64,000 nt of DNA from Bacteroidota bacterium. GTDB lineage: Bacteria > Bacteroidota > Bacteroidia > Chitinophagales > Chitinophagaceae. The stretch lies in contig VBAT01000034.1 of NCBI GenBank assembly GCA_005884665.1, forward strand, positions 101,086 through 165,085. Reading direction: 5' to 3'. Under the pieces are notes generated by a model, which saw only the letters and a list, made by a program, of their open reading frames with translations, did not search any database and had not been told where the DNA came from. The position numbers and the translations under genes were made by a program. Shown one piece after another: positions 52,476-62,418 of this stretch; the first letter of the stretch is position 1; each line of letters opens with the position of its first letter.

Positions 52476-53759
52476 ATGTTGTTGAAAGTAAAAAAGCTGC
52501 TCGCAACCGATCTTGTAAAAGTATCATCGCTTACCGCCGTATCTACGCTCGTCCGGATGATGACGGGTATGGTAAGTATTAAAGTGGTTGCCGGAGAACT
52601 CCACCCCAAAGGCGTGGCTCTTCTCGGCCAGTTAGCCAGCTTCAGCCTGATCTTATGCAGTATTGCTACCGGCGGCATTAAAAATGGGATGACCAAGTAT
52701 ATTGCCCAGTACGGTAATTCCAAAAGGATCTATACCATTTTCCTGTCAACAGGCTTCTGGATCACATTCGGGCTTTCGATCACCTGCGGTCTTGTATTGA
52801 TTTTCGGGGCGAACTACTTCTCGATAAAAACACTCAAGGATGCACAATACACTCCTGTCTTCTACGTGTTCGGTAGCACAATAATATTATATGCATTGAA
52901 CGAGTTGCTGCTCTCCGTTATCAATGGCTTTAGGGAATTTAAGAAATTTGTCACCATCAATATCACCGGCAGTATTGTCGGCCTGATCTTTACGGTCGTG
53001 CTGGCTCTTAACTTCGGAATTTTCGGTGCACTGATATCGCTTGTTACTTACCAGTCAGTGGTTCTCATGGTCACACTGGTACTTGTATCCAAATCTTCCC
53101 GCTTTACCTGGAAGATGTTCTTCGGAAAATTCAGCAAGTCCGCTGCTTTGCGGCTGGCTAACTATTCGAAGATGGCAATCGTGAGCCTGATCGTTCTTCC
53201 CCTGGCTCAAATGATCGTGAGAAATTACCTGATCGTTCACGAGACTGCAGACAATGCCGGTCTTTGGGAAAGCATGAACAGGATCTCAAATATTTACCTT
53301 ACCGTGATCACGACATCACTCAGCGTTTATTATTTGCCCAAACTGTCCACTTTAAAAACAAACAGCCAAATCAGGGCGGAAGTGATGTCGGTTTACAAAC
53401 TGCTCATTCCTTTCCTGCTAGTCATTTCACTGTTGATGATCGCATTCAGATATTATATCGTGATGATATTATTTGCAGATGGTTTCCAGGGTGTGCAACA
53501 ATTCTTCCCGATCCAGTTGCTGGGCGATATATTGAAAATGTCAACCTGGGTGTTGGGATATATCCTGGTAGCAAAAGCAATGACAAAGACCTATATTATC
53601 GTTGAGATCCTTAGCTGTGCACTGTTCGTGGTGCTAAGCATGGTCTTCGTAAATATGTTTGGAGCTATCGGCGCGACGATCGGTTACGCGGCGGCTTTTC
53701 TCTGCCAGTTACTGATCATGGTCCTTATTTTCAGAAAATTATTATTCAGCCATGAGTAG
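52476..53759 (+). CDS. O-antigen/exopolysaccharide flippase (Wzx-type)
   Basis: A 427-residue MOP-superfamily flippase with about 12 hydrophobic segments. It opens with LLATDLVKVSSLTAVSTLVRMMTGMVSIKVVAGELHPKGVALLGQLASFSLILCSIATGGI, typical of the polysaccharide synthase family. It would move lipid-linked repeat units across the inner membrane for polymerisation. It overlaps the next gene by 8 bases, so the two are translated from one message. A GC-rich palindrome (TGGCCGGCCCGGCCA, 52410-52424) lies in the leader. Confidence 0.9.
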   Translation: MLLKVKKLLATDLVKVSSLTAVSTLVRMMTGMVSIKVVAGELHPKGVALLGQLASFSLILCSIATGGIKNGMTKYIAQYGNSKRIYTIFLSTGFWITFGLSITCGLVLIFGANYFSIKTLKDAQYTPVFYVFGSTIILYALNELLLSVINGFREFKKFVTINITGSIVGLIFTVVLALNFGIFGALISLVTYQSVVLMVTLVLVSKSSRFTWKMFFGKFSKSAALRLANYSKMAIVSLIVLPLAQMIVRNYLIVHETADNAGLWESMNRISNIYLTVITTSLSVYYLPKLSTLKTNSQIRAEVMSVYKLLIPFLLVISLLMIAFRYYIVMILFADGFQGVQQFFPIQLLGDILKMSTWVLGYILVAKAMTKTYIIVEILSCALFVVLSMVFVNMFGAIGATIGYAAAFLCQLLIMVLIFRKLLFSHE

Positions 53760-54747
53760 TACCCTTATGATAAGCGTTGGCGTGATGGGATATAACCAGG
53801 AAAAATATGTCCGCCAGGCAATGGATAGCGTCCTGGCACAACAATGCTCCTACCCTTTTGAAATTGTTATCAGCGACGACGCCTCCCTGGATAATACCAG
53901 GGCTATTTTGGAAGAATACCAGCAGAAACATCCTGGTATCATCCGGCTGTTGCCCAGGGCTCCTAACAAAGGAGTGCTAAGAAATTATGCGGATGTAGTA
54001 AAAGAATGCAAAGGAAAATATATAGCCTTTTGCCATTGTGATGACTATTGGCATGATCCACTCAAGCTGCAAAAGCAGGTTGATTTTATGGAACAAAATC
54101 CGGGCTATGGGCTTGTTCATACAGACGCGGATTTTTATCTTGAAAAAAGTAGTTCAACCATTTACTCCTATCATTCCAAAACCCATCCGGACATGCCGGA
54201 AGGTGATGTGTTTGAAGCTTTACTGGCGAGCCGGTTCTCTGTCGTGACACCAACCGCGCTTTATACCAAAGACGCCATGGATAAATATGTCGACTTTGAT
54301 GAATTTGAAAAAGCCGGTTTCCTGTATGAAGATCTTCCAACCTGGCTCGCATTATCGAAACATGTGAAGGTAAAATTTCTTAAGGACAGCACCTCGACTT
54401 ACCGGGTGATCGATAACTCGCATTCACACCCAAAGAACGGGGACCGCAAACTGCAACTGTTGCAGGGCCACTATAACATGAAAATGTATTTCATAAAAAA
54501 ATTCAGTGTGGCGGCCGATGTGGTAAAGGAATTCGAGATCAAATTCAACCAGCAAAAATTCACGCTGGCTTATTTATGGAAAAAATATCCTGAGGCCGAA
54601 CAGGCATTTAATTATTTAAAGAAACAAAAGGCAGTTACTCCGAAGCTTCGTTTGAAATTGCTTTCGCTGCAGCTGCCGGTCCTTCATAAAACTATACGTA
54701 ACATAAAAAAATTGTATCTGCCAAAAACGTCCGTGTCAAGATTATAA
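53752..54747 (+). CDS. Glycosyltransferase family 2 protein
   Basis: A 331-residue GT-A enzyme. It has the nucleotide-sugar site ISVGVMGYNQEKYVRQAMDSVLAQQCSYPFEIVISDDASLDNTRAILEEY. The DxD-like motif is in CKGKYIAFCHCDDYWHDPLKLQKQVDFM, and an acceptor region FLYEDLPTWLALSKHVKVKFL follows. A basic C-terminus suggests membrane association. It overlaps the flippase gene and probably adds one sugar of the repeat unit. Confidence 0.92.
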   Translation: MSSTLMISVGVMGYNQEKYVRQAMDSVLAQQCSYPFEIVISDDASLDNTRAILEEYQQKHPGIIRLLPRAPNKGVLRNYADVVKECKGKYIAFCHCDDYWHDPLKLQKQVDFMEQNPGYGLVHTDADFYLEKSSSTIYSYHSKTHPDMPEGDVFEALLASRFSVVTPTALYTKDAMDKYVDFDEFEKAGFLYEDLPTWLALSKHVKVKFLKDSTSTYRVIDNSHSHPKNGDRKLQLLQGHYNMKMYFIKKFSVAADVVKEFEIKFNQQKFTLAYLWKKYPEAEQAFNYLKKQKAVTPKLRLKLLSLQLPVLHKTIRNIKKLYLPKTSVSRL

Positions 54748-54784
54748 GGAACGGAATCGGCTGAACCGGAAAATAAAATAACAA

Positions 54785-56072
54785 GTGGCAAAGATTATCA
54801 TGTTATTGGGAGGTGGGGGATTTTTCCTGTACGGGATGTTACGGAAACCGGACCTGGTGGCTATTTTATTATTTACCCTGATCATCGCCGATATCAATTT
54901 TGATCTTCCAGGATTGCCGCTGAATCTTCGTGCCACTATCACGATTGCACTGTTCGCAAGAATATATGGTGAGTTAAGTGCATCTGACCATCCTGGCTTT
55001 TTTTCAAATCCACAGGTCTGGCACCTGATGTTCTTTGTGATCTGGATACTGCTTGTATCTCAGTTTAATGGGTTATTTGATTTTACTTTATTTAAAGAGT
55101 TTATTCTTTCCTTTTTATCGGCAGCCCTGGCTTACTACTATTTTTTCAAACATAAGAACCACGAAATTTTAAAGAAAAGCATGATACTCGGCGGACTTAT
55201 CTGTCTGGCTGATCTGGCTTACACATATGCTTTTTGCGGCGGGTTCCCGGTCAGGAGAGTCTACTTTCTTTTTACAGGGGCGGACCCCAGCTATAACAAT
55301 CATAATTTCTTTGGATATATATGTGGCACCTGTTTTGTCTTTTTGCTCAAAGATTATCTTACCAATACAATTCCCAGGGCTGCGAAAATGTCACTGTGGA
55401 TGATGCCCCCAATGTTCCTCGGTGTGCTATTGTCGACTTCGCGGGGAGCCCTGGTGGCGATGATCCTTGTCACCGTCTTTCTTATTGGCAAAGCCCTTTC
55501 ATCCAGGGCAGAAGGAAGTGGTAAAAAAGCCGCAACACTAATAACGATCACATTAGTGTGTCTCTTACTTGCACTATTCATTTTTCAGATTGCGGCAAGC
55601 CTGGGAATACAAAGTGATTTCATGGAGACGATGACTGGCAGGTTAGTTGATGAGCCGATCGCCATGTTCAATAAAATGCTTGGCAACAAGTACAATGCTG
55701 GTTCGATGGACTCGGCGGAGTGGCGAGAAGAGGCTTCATCGCTTGCGTATAAATATTTTATGAGCCTCCCTCCTGCCGACCAGATGATGGGCATAGGTTA
55801 TGGCGGCTTCCTGGCAAGAGATATCGGGAATGGTTATGATGCCCACAATGGTGTCCTCCTTCTTCTGATTGAAACCGGGGTGATCGGGTCTTTAATTTAT
55901 ACAACACTGGTGCTTTCTTTCTGTCCTTTATATAACAAGTCATAATAAAGAAATAACGTCTTTTTTCGCTTTCCTGATCATGGGCTCGCTGATCGCAGAA
56001 TTACGATATGCAGCCATGCCGCATGAGGAAGTTACTGAGGAAGAACAGCTAGCAACGATGGAACTTAACTAA
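54785..56072 (+). pseudogene. O-antigen polymerase/ligase (Wzy-type), C-terminus frameshifted
   Basis: From GTG 54785 the frame gives 386 residues with about ten membrane segments and the O-antigen ligase-like loop (GALVAMILVTVFLIGKAL...MMGIGYGGFLARDIGNGYDAHNGVLLLLIETGVIGSLIYTTLVLSF). It then ends early at 55945. In the next phase the protein clearly continues (VLYITSHNKEITSFFAFLIMGSLIAELRYAAMPHEEVTEEE) to a stop at 56072. Dropping one T from CTTTCTTTCTG near 55915-55924 restores one frame of about 428 residues. The H-N-x-x-L motif (AHNGVLLLL) needed for activity precedes the break. Likely base error or recent mutation. Confidence 0.75.
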
Positions 56073-56243
56073 GAAAAAATACTTAATTATGATTGCAACT
56101 GTGCCTTGTGTTCTCTATCTTGTGGCTCTCTTCGCCTGAAAAAGCGATCAAGATCCGAACTTCTAATACCCTTCGCTATACATTGAAAACCATTGTCATC
56201 CACCTGATAAACCTGTACATTAAGCCACAATAATATAAGCATT

Positions 56244-57416
56244 ATGAAGATTCTAATGGTGATAAATTGTCTGTGCAAAGGCGGCAGAGAACGGCGTTTG
56301 CTGGAATTGATACGAGAATTAAAACAAAAGGACCAGGGCTACGAAATCTACCTGGTGGCTCTTAACGACAGGATAGATTACCCGGTTGTATATGATCTCC
56401 CCATAAATTTTAAGATCATTACCAAAAAAGATAAAAAGGATTTCAGCCTGGTCTTCAAACTCAGGAGGATCATCAAAGAATTCAACCCCGATATTCTTCA
56501 TTCTTGGGATACAATGTCTAGCGCTTATTTGACGGTCGCTAACCTGTTTATCAATAAAACCCTTGTCAACGGGGTAATTTATAATGCTGCGCAGAACTCT
56601 GACTGGTATGAAAGAGACTATTTCAAAGTAAAACTGTTTACCGCTATCTCCGACATTACTGTTGCTAACTCAAAAGCGGGTATCAAAGCATTCAAGGCTT
56701 CTTCCAAAAAAACGATCTGCATTTACAATGGAATTAACCTGAAGCGCTTTGAAAACCTGAAACCGGTAAGAGAAGTCGAGCTGGATGTGTTAAAGAAGGA
56801 AAAAGGAGACCATTATATCGGAACCATGGTAGCCGCTTTTGAGAACCGCAAGGACTACGATACTTTGCTGGCCGCAGCTATCAGGGTCTGTCGTTCCAAC
56901 AAGAAAATGATATTCCTGCTTATCGGGCAAGGAACTAACAGGGACAGGCTGATGCAATTGGTGCCTCCCGAAATGCTAAATAACCAAATTTATTTCCTGG
57001 GCGTACGCGACGATATCGAATCCATTCTCCAGATCACCGATGTGGGCTTGCTGATCACTGCACCCTGCGAAGGATTGTCCAACTCGATCATTGAATATAT
57101 GGCAGCCGGCAAACCGGTCATTGCTACAGAAGGTGGTGGAACTGATGAACTGGTACAGGATGGCGTTACCGGGTTTTTGATAAAAAATCAAAACAGCGAC
57201 GAGATCGTGAATAAGTTGGAAGTATTGATGCAGGATCCACACCTTGCTGCTACTTTAGGTGAGAATGGAAGCAAATGGGTCCGCGAAAATCTTGATGTGA
57301 GAAAAATGACGGATGCATATATTAATATGTATTCAAACCTCATGAATAAAAAGAAAAGAAAATCAAACACCAAACTGAAAATACCGGCCATGACTGCCCA
57401 AACCGGTAGTATCTGA
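56244..57416 (+). CDS. Glycosyltransferase, GT4-like (group 1)
   Basis: A 390-residue GT-B enzyme. The N-terminal donor-side start KILMVINCLCKGGRERRLLELI is followed by a linker. The nucleotide-sugar domain has GTMVAAFENRKDYDTLLAAA, FLLIGQGTNRDRLMQLV, IYFLGVRDDIESILQITDVGLLITAPCEGLSNSIIEYMAAGKPVIATEGGGTDELVQDGVTGFL, with the E-x7-E-like motif in CEGLSNSIIE. A basic tail ends the protein. It is a paralogue of the gene at 59384, and each is followed by an asparagine synthetase gene. Confidence 0.92.
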   Translation: MKILMVINCLCKGGRERRLLELIRELKQKDQGYEIYLVALNDRIDYPVVYDLPINFKIITKKDKKDFSLVFKLRRIIKEFNPDILHSWDTMSSAYLTVANLFINKTLVNGVIYNAAQNSDWYERDYFKVKLFTAISDITVANSKAGIKAFKASSKKTICIYNGINLKRFENLKPVREVELDVLKKEKGDHYIGTMVAAFENRKDYDTLLAAAIRVCRSNKKMIFLLIGQGTNRDRLMQLVPPEMLNNQIYFLGVRDDIESILQITDVGLLITAPCEGLSNSIIEYMAAGKPVIATEGGGTDELVQDGVTGFLIKNQNSDEIVNKLEVLMQDPHLAATLGENGSKWVRENLDVRKMTDAYINMYSNLMNKKKRKSNTKLKIPAMTAQTGSI

Positions 57417-57446
57417 AAACAAGTTACCCGACCTTAATCAACTCTT

Positions 57447-59363
57447 ATGTGTGGAATAGCTGGTTTTATCGATTTTAATAATCAGACCTCGGAAGGTATC
57501 CTGAAGAAAATGACGGACTCGCTCGTTCACAGGGGACCAGATGCCGACGGCTGTTTTTATACCAAAAGGTATAATTATGCGATCGGCCTGGGGCATCGCC
57601 GTTTATCTATTATTGATCTTTCACCGCTGGGCAACCAGCCAATGGAATTTGGCAATGGCAGGTACCAGATCGTTTTTAACGGGGAGATATACAATTACCA
57701 GGAGATAAAAGAGGAGCTGTTAAAGACCGGTCACCGGTTCAGCTCTCATTCCGATACAGAAGTCATTCTTCATGCTTTTCATCAATGGGGTCCGCAAGCG
57801 GTTAATCGTTTTATCGGCATGTTTGCTTTCGTGATCTACGATTCGCAGGAAGACAAGATCACTTGTTTCCGCGACCGCGCGGGAGTTAAACCTTTTTTCT
57901 ACTATTGGAAAGATGGTCTCTTCCTTTTCGGGTCTGAGCTGAAATCCCTGGTGTCACATCCACGGTTTCAAAAAGAACTTGATCTCAACGCTATTGCTTC
58001 ATATATGCAGTTCGGATATATACCTGCACCTCATTGCATTTATAAAGACACTTTCAAATTAAAACATGGACAATTCCTGATCCTTAATCTCAAGAACAGG
58101 GAATTATCTACCGAACTGTACTGGGATGTGTACGACCGGTACAACCGCGAAAAGATAAATATCGGCGAGGCAGAAGCAATCAATGAAACGGAAAAGGTTT
58201 TGGAGAAAGCATTTGCCTACCGGATGGTTGCGGATGTTCCTGTTGGCGTCTTCCTGAGCGGCGGCTATGATAGTGTTTGTGTGACTTCACTGTTACAAAA
58301 GAACAGCTCGCAAAAAATAAAGACGTTTACCATCGGCATGACGGACGCAAAAATGGATGAAGCTCCGGCTGCCAGGAAAATAGCCGGTGTGCTGGGCACA
58401 GATCATCATGAACTTTATTGCACCGAACAGGATGCACTTAATATTGTTCCCACCCTGTCTCATTTTTATGATGAGCCTTTTGGAGACAGCAGTGCTATAC
58501 CCACTTCACTCGTGAGTAAAATGGCAAGAGAAAGTGTCACCGTTGCCCTGTCTGCAGATGGCGGCGATGAAATCTTCGGCGGGTACACTCATTATGACTG
58601 GATGGTCAAGTACTATAATCGATTTAATTCGATTCCCAACATATTCCGGAGAACAGGAACAGCTTTGCTGAATATTTTTCCTTCCGATACATTACCGGGA
58701 GTAAAGAATAACAATATTTCGAAAAGCAAATTTGAAAAGCTGAAATCGCTGATGAAAGATCCTTCCCCGAATAATCTTTTTATGGCGGCTACTGTTTTTT
58801 ATTCGGACAAAGAAAGAGGTAAACTCTTTTCAAATCCCGTCGAAACCATCGTTTCCGACCATCGCAGGGAAGATCTAAAGAAAGAATATTTTGATCCCCT
58901 CTCCTACGCCATGGCATTGGACTACCAGACTTACATGGTAGATGATATTCTTCAAAAAGTAGACAGGGCAACCATGAGTGTAAGCCTGGAAGGCAGAGAA
59001 CCTTTCCTCGATCAAAACATAATCGACTGGGCAGCCAAACTTCCCAATCAATACAAGATCAAAAATGGCCAGCGTAAATATGTCCTGAAGCAGATCGTTC
59101 ACAAATACGTCAGCCCTGAACTGATGGACAGGCCGAAAATGGGCTTTTCGATACCGGTTCACACCTGGTTGAAAAACGAATTGAAGCCGCTGGTAGATAA
59201 ATATACCAATCGTGAGTTCATAGAAAAGCAGGGCATCTTTGACTTTGCCTATGTAGAAGATATATGCCACAAGTTTTACAACGGCGGGAGGGAAAAGCAT
59301 GAAAAAATATGGTTCCTGCTTGTCTTCCAGTTGTGGTATGACAAATGGATAAACAATCAGTGA
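57447..59363 (+). CDS. asnB: Asparagine synthase (glutamine-hydrolysing), first copy
   Basis: A 638-residue enzyme. The glutaminase domain begins MCGIAGFIDF, with Cys2 as nucleophile, and continues RGPDADG, GHRRLSIIDLSPLGNQPM, FNGEIYNYQE. The synthetase domain has the PP-loop VFLSGGYDSV, where SGGxDS carries Tyr in place of the usual Ile/Leu, plus ADGGDEIFGGY and SLEGREPFLD. In exopolysaccharide clusters AsnB-like enzymes may amidate sugar acids (uronamides) rather than make asparagine; that is inference from context. The gene lies 30 bases after the GT4 gene. Confidence 0.93.
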   Translation: MCGIAGFIDFNNQTSEGILKKMTDSLVHRGPDADGCFYTKRYNYAIGLGHRRLSIIDLSPLGNQPMEFGNGRYQIVFNGEIYNYQEIKEELLKTGHRFSSHSDTEVILHAFHQWGPQAVNRFIGMFAFVIYDSQEDKITCFRDRAGVKPFFYYWKDGLFLFGSELKSLVSHPRFQKELDLNAIASYMQFGYIPAPHCIYKDTFKLKHGQFLILNLKNRELSTELYWDVYDRYNREKINIGEAEAINETEKVLEKAFAYRMVADVPVGVFLSGGYDSVCVTSLLQKNSSQKIKTFTIGMTDAKMDEAPAARKIAGVLGTDHHELYCTEQDALNIVPTLSHFYDEPFGDSSAIPTSLVSKMARESVTVALSADGGDEIFGGYTHYDWMVKYYNRFNSIPNIFRRTGTALLNIFPSDTLPGVKNNNISKSKFEKLKSLMKDPSPNNLFMAATVFYSDKERGKLFSNPVETIVSDHRREDLKKEYFDPLSYAMALDYQTYMVDDILQKVDRATMSVSLEGREPFLDQNIIDWAAKLPNQYKIKNGQRKYVLKQIVHKYVSPELMDRPKMGFSIPVHTWLKNELKPLVDKYTNREFIEKQGIFDFAYVEDICHKFYNGGREKHEKIWFLLVFQLWYDKWINNQ

Positions 59364-59383
59364 CCCTCTAAAAAATAAATTGT

Positions 59384-60547
59384 ATGAAAATTCTGATGGT
59401 TATTGATTCCATCGTAAAGGGAGGAAGGGAAAGAAGGATGCTCGAACTGGTAAAAGCGCTTACCAGGCCCGGGCAGGACTATAGCATTTACCTGGTTTCT
59501 CTGACCAATGTTATTGAATACGACTATGTACACCAGCTGCCTATCAAACTGGAAATAATAGAAAGGAGAAGCAAGAAGGATCTCAGTGTAATTTTCAAGC
59601 TTAGGAAAATCATAAAAACATTTGAACCCGACGTTATTCATTCCTGGGGTTCCATGTCGAGCGTTTACCTGAGTATGGTGAACCTGTTTACCCGTAACAG
59701 TTCCTTTATTAATAGTACAATTGCCGATGCTTATTCCTGGAATGTATTCAACCGGCTTTACCTGCGCACAAAACTGACAGCTCCTTTTTCCAGGGTAATA
59801 CTGGCGAATTCACAGGCTGGTTTGAAAAATTACAAAGTGCCCCGTCATAAAGCGGTTTGTATATATAATGGTATCGATCTTTCGCGCTTCCGCAACCTCG
59901 TTCCCGCTGATCAAATGGAACGCAAATTATTAGGCGAACCGAAAGGCAATAGTTTTATTGGCGCTATGGTGGGAGCCTTCGAAGACCGGAAGGACTATGA
60001 TACGCTGATCAAAGCCGCTGTTAAACTCTGTTTATTCAACCGAAGGGCAGTATTCTTCCTGATCGGTGAAGGTTCATTGATGAACTCAATCAAGCAGCAG
60101 GTACCCGGTGAACTGCTCAATTCCCAGATTTATTTCCTGGGTTCACGAAATGATATCGAATCCATATTGCAGATCGTGGATGTTGGTTTGCTGATCACTC
60201 CGTGTGAAGGGATTTCAAACTCGATAATGGAGTATATGGCTTCCGGTAAGCCCGTTATCGCCTCCCGTGAAGGTGGTACGCAAGAGCTGGTAGTAGATGG
60301 TGAGACCGGTTTTCTCGTTGATCAGAAAAGAGCCGACCAGATCGTTGAAAAAATGGACTTGTTGATGAAGAATCCTGGACTGGCGAAGGCCATGGGACAA
60401 AACGGACTGCAAAGGATCAAGAAGCAATTTGATATTTCTAAAATGACCGAACGGTATATTGAAGTTTATAATAAATATGGGCGTTGGAACGCAAGACCCG
60501 TTAAAGAAGCCCAGCCAGCGTCTTATTTTTTGAAATCAACTAATTAA
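59384..60547 (+). CDS. Glycosyltransferase, GT4-like (group 1), second copy
   Basis: A 387-residue GT-B enzyme closely parallel to the one at 56244. It shows MKILMVIDSIVKGGRERRMLELVKAL, a conserved linker DVIHSWGSMSSVYLS, and the donor-binding domain GAMVGAFEDRKDYDTLIKAA, IYFLGSRNDIESILQIVDVGLLITPCEGISNSIMEYMASGKPVIASREGG. Identity by eye is about half along the whole length, so the two probably act on related sugars. It ends 1 base before the next gene. Confidence 0.92.
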   Translation: MKILMVIDSIVKGGRERRMLELVKALTRPGQDYSIYLVSLTNVIEYDYVHQLPIKLEIIERRSKKDLSVIFKLRKIIKTFEPDVIHSWGSMSSVYLSMVNLFTRNSSFINSTIADAYSWNVFNRLYLRTKLTAPFSRVILANSQAGLKNYKVPRHKAVCIYNGIDLSRFRNLVPADQMERKLLGEPKGNSFIGAMVGAFEDRKDYDTLIKAAVKLCLFNRRAVFFLIGEGSLMNSIKQQVPGELLNSQIYFLGSRNDIESILQIVDVGLLITPCEGISNSIMEYMASGKPVIASREGGTQELVVDGETGFLVDQKRADQIVEKMDLLMKNPGLAKAMGQNGLQRIKKQFDISKMTERYIEVYNKYGRWNARPVKEAQPASYFLKSTN

Positions 60548-60548
60548 T

Positions 60549-62399
60549 ATGTGCGGAATACTTGGATGCATAAATTTTAAATACAAACCCGGATCGCTGG
60601 ATTCGATCAGCCACCGCGGTCCCGATGGCAGCGGCGTGAAGCATTTTGCAATCAATGGCCATGATGTAACACTTGCGCACAGGCGCCTGTCCATTGTCGA
60701 CCTTAGCGAAACCGGCGCTCAACCCATGTCATCAGGCGATGGAAATTCGTTTATTACATTCAACGGCGAGATATACAATCATGCTGACCTGAAGCCTAAA
60801 ATGAAATTCTCGGATTTCAAAGGTCATTCAGACACGGAAACAATTGTCAATTTTTTCAACGAAGGCAATGTGGGATGTAACCTGAAACACCTCAATGGAA
60901 TTTTTGGGTTTGCCATTCTCGATCAAAAAAATCAGAAGCTATACCTCACAAGGGATCGTTTTGGAGTGAAGCCTGTTTATTATTATTTCAAAAACAATCA
61001 ACTCGTATTTTCTTCCGAAATAAGGCCGTTCAGGCATTATATTCAAATGGAATACAATAGGGAAAATGTGGCCGAAGGATTGAAAATGCGATATGTCGGC
61101 GCACCGGATACCATATTTAACGACATCAAAAAAGTAGAAGCCGGCCAGCTGATCACATTCGATCTTTCGAAGGAAGAGATAAATATAAGTACGGAGTACT
61201 ATGTGCTGACCCCGAAAATGGGATCGAGAAAACAGGAATCCGCATCGCTGGTCAAGGAATATGGCGACCTGTTCGAACAGGCTGTTGAACGCCAATTGAT
61301 GTCGGATGTAGAGATTGGTGTATTACTAAGTGGTGGTATCGATTCAGCATTGGTTGCAGCCGTTGCAAAAAACAAATCGGCCAAACCTTTAAAGACATTT
61401 ACCGTCGGTTTCAAAGAAGGCCTGTTTGACTCGGATGAAATTGAAATGGCAAAGGTTACAGCCCAGACACTGGACCTTGAGAACATCCATGTTCGTACCG
61501 ATTTCGTTGACTTTATTGAAGATCTTAAAAAGATCATTCGCATTGTAGAAGAGCCTATTGCCACTAATTCGATCATCCCGATGTATTCTCTTTCCAAACT
61601 TACATCGGAGCATGTGAAAGTCGTGTTGAGTGGGCAGGGCGCTGATGAACCGCTGTATGGCTATCGGAAATATAAAGGTCTTATTTTCCTAAAGCACCTG
61701 GAACGATACAATTTCCTGAGAAGAGGATTGAAATGGACAGGCATGAAAAATGTTAGGAAAGAAGACGTCAGGAGATTTTATGATGCAGCTGTAGAAAAAG
61801 ATATGCTCACGGCTTACCGTGAATACAACAGTATTTCCTCCGGTAATGAACTGAGCATGCTGCTCAATAAAAACGGTCTTACTGACACGGCTACGATCTT
61901 ACGGAAAAAACAGGGCTTGTTCAAGGAAAAATGGGACGCCAGGATACCCTCTGGTAAAGCGATCGTCACGTTTCCATTCCTGGACCTCCGCAATTCTTTG
62001 GCTGATGACCTGCTGATGTATACAGATAAACTGATGATGCATTTCAGCGTGGAGTGCCGTGTGCCAATACTGGACAACGATCTGATCGAATTCATCGAGT
62101 CTTTACACCACACTTATAAGTTGAGCTTCTCGAAGGGAAAAATCATTCATAAGAAGTTCGCCGAAGAATATTTGCCCTCTTCTATTATTCACCGTAAGAA
62201 GATCGGGTTTGCAACCCCCGCTTCGAAATGGTATAAGACACATAAGCTGCTTATCGAAGATATTATCTGTTCGAATAAGGAAATGGCTAAAATATTTAAT
62301 ATTGATGCGATCAAAGAGATTCTGAGTGCGCATGAACAGAATCAGAATCTTGAAAAGCAGATACTCCTGTTGTTGTCCATTTCCCTGCTGACCGAATAA
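60549..62399 (+). CDS. asnB: Asparagine synthase (glutamine-hydrolysing), second copy
   Basis: A 616-residue enzyme with the same two domains: MCGILGCINF (Cys2 nucleophile), SHRGPDGSG, AHRRLSIVDLSETGAQPM, FNGEIYNHADL, then the PP-loop VLLSGGIDSALVAAVA, SGQGADEPLYGYRKYKG and VECRVPILDNDLIEF. A shorter early loop than the first copy follows the catalytic Cys. The copies are well diverged and so are old paralogues. Directly coupled to the upstream glycosyltransferase (1-base gap). Confidence 0.93.
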   Translation: MCGILGCINFKYKPGSLDSISHRGPDGSGVKHFAINGHDVTLAHRRLSIVDLSETGAQPMSSGDGNSFITFNGEIYNHADLKPKMKFSDFKGHSDTETIVNFFNEGNVGCNLKHLNGIFGFAILDQKNQKLYLTRDRFGVKPVYYYFKNNQLVFSSEIRPFRHYIQMEYNRENVAEGLKMRYVGAPDTIFNDIKKVEAGQLITFDLSKEEINISTEYYVLTPKMGSRKQESASLVKEYGDLFEQAVERQLMSDVEIGVLLSGGIDSALVAAVAKNKSAKPLKTFTVGFKEGLFDSDEIEMAKVTAQTLDLENIHVRTDFVDFIEDLKKIIRIVEEPIATNSIIPMYSLSKLTSEHVKVVLSGQGADEPLYGYRKYKGLIFLKHLERYNFLRRGLKWTGMKNVRKEDVRRFYDAAVEKDMLTAYREYNSISSGNELSMLLNKNGLTDTATILRKKQGLFKEKWDARIPSGKAIVTFPFLDLRNSLADDLLMYTDKLMMHFSVECRVPILDNDLIEFIESLHHTYKLSFSKGKIIHKKFAEEYLPSSIIHRKKIGFATPASKWYKTHKLLIEDIICSNKEMAKIFNIDAIKEILSAHEQNQNLEKQILLLLSISLLTE

Positions 62400-62418
62400 T
62401 CTTAACAAACACTGATTC

